Shown: in pieces, positions 52,904 through 61,659 of the stretch
Numbering within the stretch: position 1 is the stretch's first letter
How the letters are laid out: every line of letters starts with the position of its first letter
Assembly (NCBI GenBank): GCA_003551365.1
Contig: PUMM01000063.1
Location: 1-63,590, forward strand
Direction: 5' to 3'
DNA from: Clostridia bacterium
GTDB taxonomy: Bacteria; Bacillota; Sulfobacillia; SLMV01
Length of the DNA: 63,590 bases
Position numbers and translations under genes: made by a program
Notes under the pieces: generated by a model
Databases searched by the model: none
Seen by the model: the letters and a program-made list of their open reading frames with translations, nothing else
Told to the model about the DNA's origin: nothing

Positions 52904-54067
52904 GTGCGGGTCCTGCTGGCCGCCGCAGTCCTGGCGGCAGCGCTGGTTATCTGCACCCCCGGGGGGCTCGCTGCAGCCGATGACGTGGTGGATGAGCAGC
53001 TGGATCAGATGGAAACCGCCCCGCTCGGGGAGTTCATGGAGGATCTGCGCAGGGAACTGGGCGAGGATCTGCCGCCGATGGACATTCCCTCTGTGGTGCA
53101 GCGCTTCCGGGCGGGTGAGGCGGTGCTGTCGGTGGAAAAGGTGCTGCGCATAGTGCTGGACCAGCTGGCTTCGCAGGTGCTGGTGCACATTCGTCTGCTG
53201 GGCCAGCTGCTGGTGCTGGCCTTGCTGTCCGGACTCCTCACCCAGGTGGAGCGGGCCTGGGAGAAGGAGACCGTCTCGGTTGCGGGTCGGGGAGTCATCT
53301 ACCTTGCGCTCAGCGCCGCAGCTCTTCTGACCTTCGGGGAGGCCTTCGCGCTGGCACAGAACACCGTGGTGCGGTTGGGAGATGCCATGCTGGCGCTTCT
53401 GCCCACCATGGTCGCCCTTCTCGCCGGTAGCGGCGCCTTCGCCACTGCTGCCATCCTGCATCCTCTGGTAATATTCGTCTGTCACGCCGTGGCGCAGCTG
53501 GTGCGGTTCTGGGTGTTTCCGCTCATCTTTGCCGGCGTGGTGCTCAGTGTGGCGGGCCAGATGACTCCCGAGCAGTCGTTCGCCCGCCTGGCCGGGCTGG
53601 TGCGCCGCGCGGCTCTGTGGATGTTGGAGGGGGCGATGGTGGTGTTTCTTGGGGTGATGACGGTGCAGGGGGCGGCCGGGGCAGTGGCAGATGGGGTGGC
53701 CCTGCGCTCGGTGAAGTTTGCAGCCAAGGCCATGATTCCAGTGTTGGGCGGGGTGTTCTCCGATGCGGGAGAGGTGGTCATGACCTCTTCCCTGCTGCTC
53801 AAGAACGCCGCCGGGCTGGCGGGGCTGGCAGTGGTGGCACTGATAGCTGCACTGCCCCTGCTGCAGCTGGTGGCCATGATTATCACTTACCGTCTGGCCG
53901 GAGCGCTGGCGGCACCGCTGGGGGGAGCCGATATAGCCGATTTTCTGGAGGTGTTGGCCGATGGTCTGGTTCTCATTACGGTGGCGGTGGGGGCGGTGGC
54001 CGTGACATTTTACCTGACGTTGACCATCATGCTGGTGGCGTCCAATGCCACGGTGATGATGCGATGA
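52904..54067 (+). CDS. spoIIIAE: stage III sporulation protein AE
   Basis: A 387-residue polytopic membrane protein with a signal-like N-terminus (LLAAAVLAAALVICTPGGLAAA), an acidic extracytoplasmic segment and about seven helices. The block AALWMLEGAMVVFLGVMTVQGAAG and the region RSVKFAAKAMIPVLGGVFSDAGEVV are diagnostic. The GTG at 52904 follows the spoIIIAD stop by 2 bases. The ATGA overlap with spoIIIAF indicates coupling. Confidence 0.92.
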   Translation: MRVLLAAAVLAAALVICTPGGLAAADDVVDEQLDQMETAPLGEFMEDLRRELGEDLPPMDIPSVVQRFRAGEAVLSVEKVLRIVLDQLASQVLVHIRLLGQLLVLALLSGLLTQVERAWEKETVSVAGRGVIYLALSAAALLTFGEAFALAQNTVVRLGDAMLALLPTMVALLAGSGAFATAAILHPLVIFVCHAVAQLVRFWVFPLIFAGVVLSVAGQMTPEQSFARLAGLVRRAALWMLEGAMVVFLGVMTVQGAAGAVADGVALRSVKFAAKAMIPVLGGVFSDAGEVVMTSSLLLKNAAGLAGLAVVALIAALPLLQLVAMIITYRLAGALAAPLGGADIADFLEVLADGLVLITVAVGAVAVTFYLTLTIMLVASNATVMMR

Positions 54068-54696
54068 GCGGCTTCTTCGACTACATACGGCAGGTCATAC
54101 TGGTGGCACTCATGGTGCAGGTGGCGCAGATGTTGGTTCCGTCGGGGGAGATCCGGGGATATGTGCGGCTGGTCTGTGGTCTTCTGGTGCTCGCGGCGGT
54201 GGCATCGCCGCTGGTCCATCTGATCCCCCAGTTGGAGGGGGAGTGGGACGAGTGGGAAGGGGTGCCCGGTGTAAATGCGAGCGAGGATGAGCTGGAGGAG
54301 GCGGCGAGGACGGGGGTGCGGGAGCGGGAGGATTTGACTGCATCGGTTTATGCAGAGCGACTGTCCTCCCTCATTGCCGGTGAGATACAGATGCTGCCGG
54401 GGGTACGGGAGGCCGATCTGCAGGTCGATGTGGCAGTGGAGGTGGATGGAACCACGGGAGAGCTGCGCGAGATTCGTGTGTCGCTTGCCCCGGGAGCCGG
54501 TGAGGGGTCGGAGGAGGGAGGGGGGCGTGCCGTGACAGTGGATCCCATACGCGTGGGTGATGAGAGGCCCGGGGACGGGGAGGAAACCGGAGAGGTCCCA
54601 GGTGAGCTGCACGGGGAGGTGCAGGAATACCTCCGGGTCACGTACGGACTGCAGGAGAAACAGGTACATCTTCGTTGGATGGAGGGAGACGGATGA
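54064..54696 (+). CDS. spoIIIAF: stage III sporulation protein AF
   Basis: A 210-residue protein with two N-terminal helices (IRQVILVALMVQVAQMLVPSG and GYVRLVCGLLVLAAVASPLV) and an extracytoplasmic domain of ring-building type (VREADLQVDVAVEVD). It has a long Gly/Glu-rich linker near residues 150-185, more acidic than in Bacillus. Overlaps both neighbours by 4 bases. Confidence 0.88.
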   Translation: MSGFFDYIRQVILVALMVQVAQMLVPSGEIRGYVRLVCGLLVLAAVASPLVHLIPQLEGEWDEWEGVPGVNASEDELEEAARTGVREREDLTASVYAERLSSLIAGEIQMLPGVREADLQVDVAVEVDGTTGELREIRVSLAPGAGEGSEEGGGRAVTVDPIRVGDERPGDGEETGEVPGELHGEVQEYLRVTYGLQEKQVHLRWMEGDG

Positions 54697-55292
54697 AGGA
54701 GGAGCTCGCTGGACGCTACGGCCGGTATATTCCGTACGTGGTGTGCATTCTGGCGGCGGCAGTGTTCATCGCTCTGTTCAGCGCCCCAGGTGATGACCCC
54801 GACCGGCCGGTGGAGGTGGAGGAGGCCCCTCCGGAGAGAGAGCCGGGATGGGGCGACGATGACGGCGGGGACGGGTCGGATCCCGACGCCGCGGCGGATG
54901 CACTGTCCCGTCGGCTGGCCGGTATTCTCTCCGGTGTGCAGGGGGCGGGTACGGTCAGGGTGGAGGTCACCCTGGGGCCGGGTCCCCGCGTGCGCTATCA
55001 CGAGGAGACGCGGGCGACGGAGAGCGATACGCAGGAGGCTGACGCCGAAGGCGGTACGCGCGAGATCACCGAATGGACGGAGGATCGGAGCCTGTCGGTG
55101 GTGCGCAGTTCCGGGGGCGATGAACTGCCGGTGATCGTAGAAGTAGAACCGGGAGAGATACGCGGTGTACTGGTGGTGGCGGAGGGGGCTGGCGATCCGC
55201 GGGTCCGGGCAGAGCTGTCCGGAGCGGTGGCCACCCTGTTGGATGTGGGTGTGCACCGGGTCAAGGTTCTGACTGGAAAGGGGGGTGAGTGA
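54693..55292 (+). CDS. spoIIIAG: stage III sporulation protein AG (ring protein)
   Basis: A 199-residue single-pass membrane protein (helix about residues 13-30) with a ring-building domain split by an insert. LAGILSGVQGAGTVRVEVTL precedes the insert, and PVIVEVEPGEIRGVLVVAEGAGDPRVRAELSGAV follows it. SpoIIIAG forms the large ring in the intermembrane space of the engulfed forespore. The insert is rich in Glu and Thr. The ATG at 54693 follows GGAGGG and overlaps spoIIIAF. Confidence 0.92.
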   Translation: MKEELAGRYGRYIPYVVCILAAAVFIALFSAPGDDPDRPVEVEEAPPEREPGWGDDDGGDGSDPDAAADALSRRLAGILSGVQGAGTVRVEVTLGPGPRVRYHEETRATESDTQEADAEGGTREITEWTEDRSLSVVRSSGGDELPVIVEVEPGEIRGVLVVAEGAGDPRVRAELSGAVATLLDVGVHRVKVLTGKGGE

Positions 55293-55294
55293 GA

Positions 55295-55849
55295 GTGCGA
55301 TCAATTCATCTGATTTCGCGCGGACGATTGCTCATCGCGATTGGACTGGTGGTCCTGTTGGGTTTCGTCACTCTGCTGGGAAATCTCCTGAGTTCGGAAC
55401 CTGACGAGCCATTGGAGGACGAGGACCCGCCGATGGAGGAGCATGAGGATGCAGAGGTGGAGGCCGCCCTGGCAGAGGAGGTCGAGCCGGAGCGGGAGGA
55501 GGAGACCGGCCTGGCTTCGCTCCGGCTGCAGCGGAATCAAAGTAGGAGTGAACAGATCGACATCCTGCGGGATCTGGCGTCCCGCCCGGACGCCGGGGAA
55601 GATTCGCGGGTGCAGGCGGAGAAGCGGTTGATACAGATCAGCGACCGCCTGGCTGCCGAGTCCGAGGCCGAACAGCTGATCATCTCCGCCGGGTTCGCTG
55701 ATGCGCTGGTGTATGTGATGCAGGATAATGCCCTGGCACTAGTGAAAGAAGATACACTGGAAGACCGGGAGGTTTCTCAGATAGCATCGATGGTAGCGCG
55801 GGTGACCGGTCTGTCCTGGGAAGACATAAGTGTCCGGACGCAACCCTGA
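55295..55849 (+). CDS. spoIIIAH: stage III sporulation protein AH (channel protein, YscJ/FliF-like)
   Basis: A 184-residue single-pass protein with helix RGRLLIAIGLVVLLGFVTLL, an acidic coiled stretch of about 60 residues, and the C-terminal ring-building domain (AEKRLIQISDRLAAESEAEQLI, DALVYVMQDNALALV, EVSQIASMVARVTGL). SpoIIIAH binds SpoIIQ of the forespore. The GTG at 55295 has AGGGGGG 9 nt before; the GTG at 55289 would overlap spoIIIAG. The acidic linker is longer than usual. Confidence 0.92.
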   Translation: MRSIHLISRGRLLIAIGLVVLLGFVTLLGNLLSSEPDEPLEDEDPPMEEHEDAEVEAALAEEVEPEREEETGLASLRLQRNQSRSEQIDILRDLASRPDAGEDSRVQAEKRLIQISDRLAAESEAEQLIISAGFADALVYVMQDNALALVKEDTLEDREVSQIASMVARVTGLSWEDISVRTQP

Positions 55850-55871
55850 AGCCTGAGACGGAGGTGCAGTC

Positions 55872-56156
55872 TTGTCTGAGGGCAGAGATGAAGAAACCTG
55901 GGTGGAAATCCATCGCGTTCCCAGCCTGTCGGAGGGAGAGATCGTCAAGGCCCTGCTCGAGTCTGCGGGGATAGAGGTTCGACTGCAGTACGACGCCACC
56001 AGCCGCGTTATACTCGGTCCCGGGTCGGTGAACCCGTGGTCCAAGGTCGCGGTGCGGGTGCGCAAATCGGAACGGGTGACGGCCCGGCAGCTGCTGGATG
56101 AGGCCCTGCTGGAGGATGGGGACGATGACGACGAATGGGAACTGGATGAGGAATGA
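55872..56156 (+). CDS. DUF2007 protein
   Basis: A 94-residue acidic protein of the DUF2007 ferredoxin-like fold. EIHRVPSLSEGEIVKALLESAGIEVRLQ, then a short loop and KVAVRVRKSERVTARQLLDEAL. The family is described as a putative signal-transducing domain; no molecular function is proven. The TTG start at 55872 follows GGAGGTGC. It lies 22 bp after spoIIIAH, so it may be read with the spoIIIA operon, and overlaps the next gene by 11 bases. Confidence 0.83.
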   Translation: MSEGRDEETWVEIHRVPSLSEGEIVKALLESAGIEVRLQYDATSRVILGPGSVNPWSKVAVRVRKSERVTARQLLDEALLEDGDDDDEWELDEE

Positions 56157-56478
56157 GGAAGAGGGTCGGTGGTACGTCTACCTCCTGGAGTGTGAGGGAG
56201 GAGGGGTGTATACCGGCATCACCACTGATCTGTGCCGCCGCATGCGGGAGCACGCCGCCGGAATCGGGGGGCGGTATACGCGATCATTTCCGCCCCGGAG
56301 GCTCCGCGCGGCCTGGCGCTGTCTGGATCGGGGTACGGCTGCGGCGGCGGAGCGCCGCATCAAGAATATGCGGCCGGCGGACAAACGGAGACTGGGTGCA
56401 GGTCTCCGCGCAGTTCCGGCCAGATGGCAGCTCAGTCCGGTACACCCGTCCGAGCTGCCGCCCGCCGACCCGCGGTAG
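56146..56478 (+). CDS. GIY-YIG family nuclease (YhbQ/UPF0213-like)
   Basis: A 110-residue single-domain nuclease. VYLLECEGGGVYTGITTDLCRRMREHAAGIGGRYTR contains the VYLLEC, YTGIT, Arg-His and Gly-x-x-YTR elements of the stand-alone GIY-YIG family, and AERRIKNMRPADKRRLGAG supplies the Glu helix. These proteins are linked with DNA repair or mobile DNA, but the role is unclear. The ATG at 56146 overlaps the DUF2007 gene; the plsC-like ATG directly follows the stop. Confidence 0.85.
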   Translation: MRNEEEGRWYVYLLECEGGGVYTGITTDLCRRMREHAAGIGGRYTRSFPPRRLRAAWRCLDRGTAAAAERRIKNMRPADKRRLGAGLRAVPARWQLSPVHPSELPPADPR

Positions 56479-57129
56479 ATGAAACAATCGGTATCCCGCG
56501 GAACGAGGGATTGGAAATATCTCATGTGGACCACCGGAGTGCTGCGCGTACTGACAGGATTGCTGCTGCGACTGTTCATCCGCACCGAGGTGCACCTGGC
56601 CGATTCCCTGCCACCCGAGCCCTTCATTCTCTGTGCCAATCACAACAGCATCATCGACCCACCGCTGTTGTTCTGCATGGTGCGCCGCCGCAAACTGCTC
56701 TGGGCCGCCACCTATCTCTTTCGCATTCCGGTTGTCGGGCGATTGCTGCGCTGGAGCGGAGCTCATCCGGTGCAGGGCGTCAGGCAATCGATGCGGACCA
56801 TGCGCCTTTCCCTGCGCATGCTGGAGACGGGCGGGCTGGTGATCATATTTCCCCAGGGCGGGGTGCGGGATGTGGATGAGAGGATGCAGGTGCGGCGCGG
56901 TGCCGCCCTGCTGGCGGGGAGGAGTGGGGCGCCGGTTGTGCCGGTGGTCCTGTCCGGTACCGAGCAGGTGCTACCGGTGGGGCAGTACCTGCCGCGCCGT
57001 GGGAGAGTGCAGGTATACTTCGGCACCCCCCTCTGGTGCGGGGAAACCGATGTGCACGAAATGACGGGACGGATTCGGGATGCCCTGGAGGAATTGGCGC
57101 AAAAGGCGCGCAGAGAGGATGTCAGGTGA
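56479..57129 (+). CDS. lysophospholipid acyltransferase (PlsC-like)
   Basis: A 216-residue membrane-associated acyltransferase. ILCANHNSIIDPPLL is a HxxxxD-type catalytic motif (His-Asn-Ser-Ile-Ile-Asp). IIFPQGGVRD is the substrate-binding FPxG motif with Gln for Glu, and GAPVVPVVLSGTE is the late block. One N-terminal helix is present. It should convert lysophosphatidate to phosphatidate in phospholipid synthesis. The Gln in FPQGG is less common than FPEGT. It starts immediately after the GIY-YIG stop. Confidence 0.87.
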   Translation: MKQSVSRGTRDWKYLMWTTGVLRVLTGLLLRLFIRTEVHLADSLPPEPFILCANHNSIIDPPLLFCMVRRRKLLWAATYLFRIPVVGRLLRWSGAHPVQGVRQSMRTMRLSLRMLETGGLVIIFPQGGVRDVDERMQVRRGAALLAGRSGAPVVPVVLSGTEQVLPVGQYLPRRGRVQVYFGTPLWCGETDVHEMTGRIRDALEELAQKARREDVR

Positions 57130-57186
57130 ACACCCGCGGCAGAGGATGCATCTGCCGCCAATGTTTGCCAGGAAAGGAGCACTGTG

Positions 57187-58605
57187 ATGAGCGAGTTCAG
57201 GAATCTGGTGGATTATGCACAGGCGATACGCGAGCGGCATGACATACCGGGAATTGCCTTCGGGACGGCGCGGGGCGACCGCCTCGTATATGGGGGAGGA
57301 GTGGGATGGCGTGATGCCAGTGAGCGGACCCCCATCGGGGCGGATACCGTAGTTGGGGTCGGTTCCATCACCAAGTCACTCACCGCCCTGGCGGTCATGC
57401 AGCTGTGTGAGGCGGGTGAGCTGAGGGTGTGTGACCCGGTGCGCAAGTGGCTGCCGGAGTTCACCGTGCGGCCGGAGGCGAGTGTTCGGAAGATGACCCT
57501 GCATCACTTTCTGACTCACACCTCGGGAATGCCCCCGCTTCCCTCCCGCTTTTACGCTCAGTATCGCAGCATAATGGCCGACCGGAACCGCGAGCGCATC
57601 CCCCTGCCGGTGGATGTGGAGAAGCTGCGGCCGGTCGACACCTACGAGGATCTGATGGAACTGCTCGCCGAGTTCGATGTGCAGCTGCTGGGCGAGCCCG
57701 GGGAGTGCTTCAGCTACTCCAACGAGGCCTACGGGCTGCTGGGGTGCGTAATTGAGCGGGCTGCGGGGGAGAAATATCCCGATTACATACGGAAGAACAT
57801 CCTGCAGCCGACCGGCATGACCCGCACCGTCTTCGCTCCCGAAGAGGTGGAGGAGCTGCGTCCCGATGTCAGCCAGATCTACTGCTCGCGCGAGCGGGAT
57901 GGCGAGAGCGAGGTCTTCCCGGCGCCGGGATACTGGGAGAAGCACGCCATGTACGCGTGTGGTCACCTCAAATCCACGGTGCGAGACATGCTGCAGTACA
58001 GCCGCATCTATCGTGCGGGCGGGATGGTGGACGGAGAGCGCATAGTCTCACCGCAATCAGTGGACGCCATGGTGACCCCGCACGTTCACACAGGAAGAGG
58101 GCAGTATTACGGATATGGTTTCACCGTACAGCCCGACTACCACGGCGGTGTCACTGCAGTGCGGCACGGGGGCGGTGACAAGGGGGTATCCGCGCACCTG
58201 TCTTTTGCGATTGAGGAGGACCTGGCAACCTGCTCCCTGGCCAACCTGGCGGGGGTTCCCTCGGAGAATGTGGCACTGGGAGCCCTCAATGCTCTGCTGG
58301 ATGTTCCCGTCGATGAGCCGGCGGACAAATTCGGCCAGCACCCGCTGCCGGAGGATCACCTGGAGCGCTTCGCCGGCACGTACCGTTCGGGCGAGGGGGC
58401 CGAAGTGCAGTGCTGGGTACAGGACGGCGAATTGCGCGTGCGCACGGCGGGAGTCTGCCGTACGGCCCGTCCCGTTGCCCGGGATGCGGTGGTGGTGCAG
58501 ATGAATGAGGACACCCAGCTTCCTCTGCGTTTTCTGTTTCATACCGATCATTCCGCCTGGGCGGTGAGTATGGGCCGCCGCATCATTCGCCGCTGCGAGG
58601 AGTGA
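57187..58605 (+). CDS. beta-lactamase-family serine hydrolase (class C/PBP4*-like)
   Basis: A 472-residue hydrolase with SITK (Ser60-Lys63), YSN (about residue 177) and HGGG (about 325), the three motifs of class C-type serine hydrolases. No signal peptide is visible, so it is probably cytosolic. The C-terminal about 90 residues form a DUF3471-like barrel (LERFAGTYRSGEGAEV). Relatives include esterases, D-peptidases and D-stereospecific amidases. It might act with the D-aminoacylase of this window, but they are 15 kb apart. The ATG at 57187 follows AGGAAAGGAG. Confidence 0.87.
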   Translation: MSEFRNLVDYAQAIRERHDIPGIAFGTARGDRLVYGGGVGWRDASERTPIGADTVVGVGSITKSLTALAVMQLCEAGELRVCDPVRKWLPEFTVRPEASVRKMTLHHFLTHTSGMPPLPSRFYAQYRSIMADRNRERIPLPVDVEKLRPVDTYEDLMELLAEFDVQLLGEPGECFSYSNEAYGLLGCVIERAAGEKYPDYIRKNILQPTGMTRTVFAPEEVEELRPDVSQIYCSRERDGESEVFPAPGYWEKHAMYACGHLKSTVRDMLQYSRIYRAGGMVDGERIVSPQSVDAMVTPHVHTGRGQYYGYGFTVQPDYHGGVTAVRHGGGDKGVSAHLSFAIEEDLATCSLANLAGVPSENVALGALNALLDVPVDEPADKFGQHPLPEDHLERFAGTYRSGEGAEVQCWVQDGELRVRTAGVCRTARPVARDAVVVQMNEDTQLPLRFLFHTDHSAWAVSMGRRIIRRCEE

Positions 58606-58860
58606 GAGGGGGGATGGCTGCTCCGGCGGCGGGGACGCAGGGGCAATGGGAGCATGTAGATGATGGTTCTCCGGCTGCTCCGCGCATGCTGTCGGAGGCT
58701 ACCCGGACAATGCAGGCGGGACCTGGTGAGTGCGAGAGATCCACCAACTCCCTTCCCTACTTCGCGCGGAGCAGCCGGGTTACTCGTGATCTTATAGACG
58801 ATCCCGCCGCCGGTTGGGCCGGAGAGGGCGCCTGAGTGGGACGCCCCTGACGCTGCATGC

Positions 58861-58976
58861 CCAGTTACATGGAAGGGGACATCTTCCATTGGGCTAGGAG
58901 ACGTAAGACCTGCTATTATAGGCAGTCTCTGTTTGAATCCAGAATCCCACTGGTTTTAGCCGTGGGAGTATGTCAG
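58861..58976 (+). mobile_element. orphan IS200/IS605-type right end resembling a TnpB omega RNA scaffold
   Basis: In a 620-bp gene-free region there is a structured element. It has a hairpin ATGGAAG (58869-58875)/CTTCCAT (58883-58889), then a TGCTATTATAGGCAG-like small stem, then GAATCC and AGAATCCCAC TGGTTTTAGCC GTGGGAGTATGTCA. The last part (CCCAC/GTGGG stem followed by GTATGTCA) is the usual right end of IS605/IS1341 elements and the 3' part of TnpB guide RNAs, by recall of that pattern. No tnpA or tnpB frame is present. The bases after 58976 would be the guide. Confidence 0.55.
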
Positions 58977-59046
58977 GGAATAGCTTTCGGCCGATTGGCG
59001 GGGAATCTGTCTCCCGCACTTGACAGAGAGCGGAGAGGGGGGTAAC

Positions 59047-59121
59047 ATGCAGAGTCATAATGATAGATGTGCCCGGGGGTCCGCACGCTGGCAGCGCAGC
59101 GTACGGGCCTTTGTTGCATAG
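59047..59121 (+). CDS. possible 24-codon leader peptide
   Basis: An ATG at 59047 lies behind GAGAGGGGGG with 5-nt spacing and opens 24 codons ending TAG at 59121. TTGACA at 59020-59025 with TAACAT 17 bp later could be a promoter, but that promoter would start transcription after the ATG. The peptide is Arg-rich (7 Arg). No family known; kept only because of the strong ribosome site. Confidence 0.2.
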   Translation: MQSHNDRCARGSARWQRSVRAFVA

Positions 59122-59142
59122 TAATTCCGGACATGTTATACT
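59114..59142 (+). promoter_or_regulatory. promoter of the MATE transporter gene
   Basis: TTGCAT (59114-59119) and TATACT (59137-59142) with exactly 17 bp between them, in an AT-rich stretch about 80 bp before the MATE start codon. One of the best sigma-A-type matches in the window. Confidence 0.65.
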
Positions 59143-59225
59143 AGTCGCTAACAGTTGGGGTCACGAAATATGTCCCGGCATGGCGGGTGAACGTACTGGT
59201 TGAAGAAACACGGGAGGGATTTTCC

Positions 59226-60761
59226 GTGGAAAGAACCACGGAGTCGGATGAACCGCCGGACGAACGCACACCGGAGGGGTCTAAGGAAGAATCCAGTAAA
59301 CGCGAGGCTGGGAAACTGACCTCCATGCCGCTGAATTCCAGCGTGCTGCACCTGGCCGGACCGGCCGTGGCACGCAAGGCCTGCCAGAGTCTCATCGAGA
59401 TGGTCTCACTCATAATAGTTGGCAGCCTCGGTGCTGAGGCGATCGCATCTGTCGGCATAGGCAAGCGCATCATCATGATGTCCACCGCAATCATGCAGGC
59501 TCTTTCTGTGGGAGCGACGGCAATAGTGGCCCGCTACTACGGGGCGGGCGATGAGGAGGGTGCGCGGCGCGTAGTGACGCAGACAGTCCTGCTCGGTCTC
59601 GGACTGGGAGCGTGCGTCGCAGTGGCCGGGGTGACCCTGGCGCCGTACATCATGCGGGGCATGATGGCACTGCAGGAGGCGCCGGATGCGGGCGTCATCG
59701 CGCACGGCACCGCCTATCTACGCAGTCTTTCCGCATTTTACGTACTGGCTATACCTCTGTTCATGTCCATAGCCATATTCCAGGGTGCAGGCGACATGAA
59801 GACCCCGCTCTATTTGATGATCTATATGAACGCGGTCAACGTGGTTCTGGCCTACGTTCTGGTCAACGGCATCGGATTCTTTCCCGCAATGGGAGTGACG
59901 GGAGCCGGGCTGGCGGCCGGATTCGCCCGCGGCAGCGCCGGGTTAATCGCCCTGACCATCCTGGCCAGAGACCGCGGGGTCATCGGTATGGATGTCGGCC
60001 GGCTGGTGCGGTTTGATACCGGTCTGGTTCGCTCCATAGTCGCAGTGGGTCTGCCGGCGGCCGGGGAGAAGTTCGTGCAGCGCGGATCGCAGATACTGTA
60101 CACTATGTTGATCGCGGGAATGGGAACCACGGCCATAGCGGCAAACGCCATTGCCATGAGCATTCAGTCGCTTTCGTTTATACCCGGCTTCGGATTCTCC
60201 ATGGCCACCACGGCGCTCGTGGGACAGAACCTGGGCGCGCAGAAGCCGGGACGCGCCGAGAAGTGTGGATACGCTGCGTACAGGTATGCAGTTATGCTGG
60301 TTGGGGCGGGCATTTTCTTCTTCCTGTTCGCCCCCCGCTTCATCGCCGGCTTTTACACCAATGATGCTGACGTGGTTTCCCTGACGGCAATGTGCCTGCG
60401 CATCATTGCCATATCCATGCCGTTCATGGCCATGATTCAGGTCTTCAGCGGCGGGCTGCGCGGCGCGGGTGACACCCGCGTGGTCATGTTCATAAACACC
60501 CTGGGCAACTGGGGCGTGCGGCTGCTGGGATCGTACCTGCTGGGCTGGTACATGGGTCTGGGTCTGGTGGGCGTATGGATCGCCATGGCCCTGGATCAAT
60601 TCGCCCGCGGTATGTTCCTGCTGTGGCGTTTCCGCGCCGGGCACTGGAAGTGGATTCAGGTTGGGCCGGATGCCCCGGGGGGCGGAGAGCATGCGCGCGA
60701 CGACGAAGCCGGTGACGTCGCCGCCGCGGTACCCCAGAAGCGGCGGGCGGCCGGCCCCTGA
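59226..60761 (+). CDS. MATE family multidrug/toxin efflux transporter
   Basis: A 511-residue membrane protein of twelve helices exporting organic cations with Na+ or H+. LAGPAVARKACQSLIEMVSLIIVGSLGAEAIASVGIG opens the first half; ARYYGAGDEEGARRVV and IFQGAGDMKTPLYLM are typical. The second half has ALVGQNLGAQKPGRAEKCG and GGLRGAGDTRVVM. The N-terminus is a 35-residue charged extension. The GTG at 59226 follows GGGAGGG by 7 nt; the GTG at 59187 would add 13 residues. It has its own promoter and terminator. Confidence 0.92.
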   Translation: MERTTESDEPPDERTPEGSKEESSKREAGKLTSMPLNSSVLHLAGPAVARKACQSLIEMVSLIIVGSLGAEAIASVGIGKRIIMMSTAIMQALSVGATAIVARYYGAGDEEGARRVVTQTVLLGLGLGACVAVAGVTLAPYIMRGMMALQEAPDAGVIAHGTAYLRSLSAFYVLAIPLFMSIAIFQGAGDMKTPLYLMIYMNAVNVVLAYVLVNGIGFFPAMGVTGAGLAAGFARGSAGLIALTILARDRGVIGMDVGRLVRFDTGLVRSIVAVGLPAAGEKFVQRGSQILYTMLIAGMGTTAIAANAIAMSIQSLSFIPGFGFSMATTALVGQNLGAQKPGRAEKCGYAAYRYAVMLVGAGIFFFLFAPRFIAGFYTNDADVVSLTAMCLRIIAISMPFMAMIQVFSGGLRGAGDTRVVMFINTLGNWGVRLLGSYLLGWYMGLGLVGVWIAMALDQFARGMFLLWRFRAGHWKWIQVGPDAPGGGEHARDDEAGDVAAAVPQKRRAAGP

Positions 60762-60806
60762 CGCCGGACGACACATTGTGCAGACGAACCACATCCTGCG
60801 GCACCA

Positions 60807-60832
60807 CCCCCGTCCCTCCGGCGGGGGTTTTT
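60807..60832 (+). terminator. intrinsic terminator after the MATE gene
   Basis: CCCCCG (60807-60812) pairs with CGGGGG (60822-60827) around a nine-base loop, followed at once by five T (60828-60832). It lies 46 bp after the MATE stop. Confidence 0.85.
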
Positions 60833-60979
60833 GCCATGGGGGAGGGTTTCCGCAGCTGAGCAGGGATTTCGGCTGTTGCGCGGGGAGCCGTGACGGGACA
60901 GAATTGGAGTATGGGGCGAAAATCTCCCGGAGAGGTTGTGCAGTTTACAGCTCGATCCGGGTGCGGGAGGGGAATGACC

Positions 60980-61600
60980 TTGCATGAGATGCTGCTGACG
61001 GGTTTTGATACGTTTGCCGGCGCGGAGTTGAACCCTTCTGGGCTGGCGGCGGCACAGCTGGATGGACAGGAGATTGCCGGGTTCCGGGTGCGGGCCCATG
61101 AGCTCCCCACGGAGTTTGCAGCGGCGGGAGAGATGGTTGTCGAGCTCATCGACGGGCTGCAGCCCACTGCGGTTATCTGCTGCGGTCAGGCCGGAGGGGC
61201 CAGCGAGCTGCGCTGTGAGAGGCTGGCGGTCAACCTGCGTGATGCCCGAAGACCGGACAATGCTGGCAAACAGCCGCAGGATGAGGAGATCGTTCCAGGT
61301 GCCCCGGCGGCATACTGGGCGAGCGTGCCGGTGCGGGACCTGGTGTCTCGCGTGCGGGAGGCGGGGATTCCTGCGCGCATCTCCTACTCCGCCGGTACCT
61401 ATGTTTGCAACGATGTCTTCTACATGGCGCGGCACCACGTGCAGGACAATGGTCTGTCCACACGGGTTGGATTCATACACGTTCCCTGTGCCCCGGAGCA
61501 GGTTGCCGACCGCCCGGGCGTGGCCAGTATGGAGGTGGAAACCATCGCGCGGGGGTTGCGTGCGGCGATGAGTGCAGTGCCGCTGCCGCGCTGCAGGTGA
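60980..61600 (+). CDS. pcp: pyroglutamyl-peptidase I
   Basis: A 206-residue cysteine peptidase (C15) removing N-terminal pyroglutamate. MLLTGFDTFAGAELNPS opens the enzyme, ELRCERLAVNLRDARRPDN gives the Glu of the active site, SAGTYVCNDVFYMARHH the catalytic Cys and VGFIHVPCAPEQ the His. The size is normal. The TTG at 60980 lies 7 nt after GGGAGGGG; the ATGs at 60974 and 60989 are alternatives. Cytosolic. Confidence 0.88.
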   Translation: MHEMLLTGFDTFAGAELNPSGLAAAQLDGQEIAGFRVRAHELPTEFAAAGEMVVELIDGLQPTAVICCGQAGGASELRCERLAVNLRDARRPDNAGKQPQDEEIVPGAPAAYWASVPVRDLVSRVREAGIPARISYSAGTYVCNDVFYMARHHVQDNGLSTRVGFIHVPCAPEQVADRPGVASMEVETIARGLRAAMSAVPLPRCR

Positions 61601-61659
61601 GGATGCAGGTGTCGGGACGATTAGAAGCACCGACTGCAGCGAAACGGAGAGTGGAGGCG

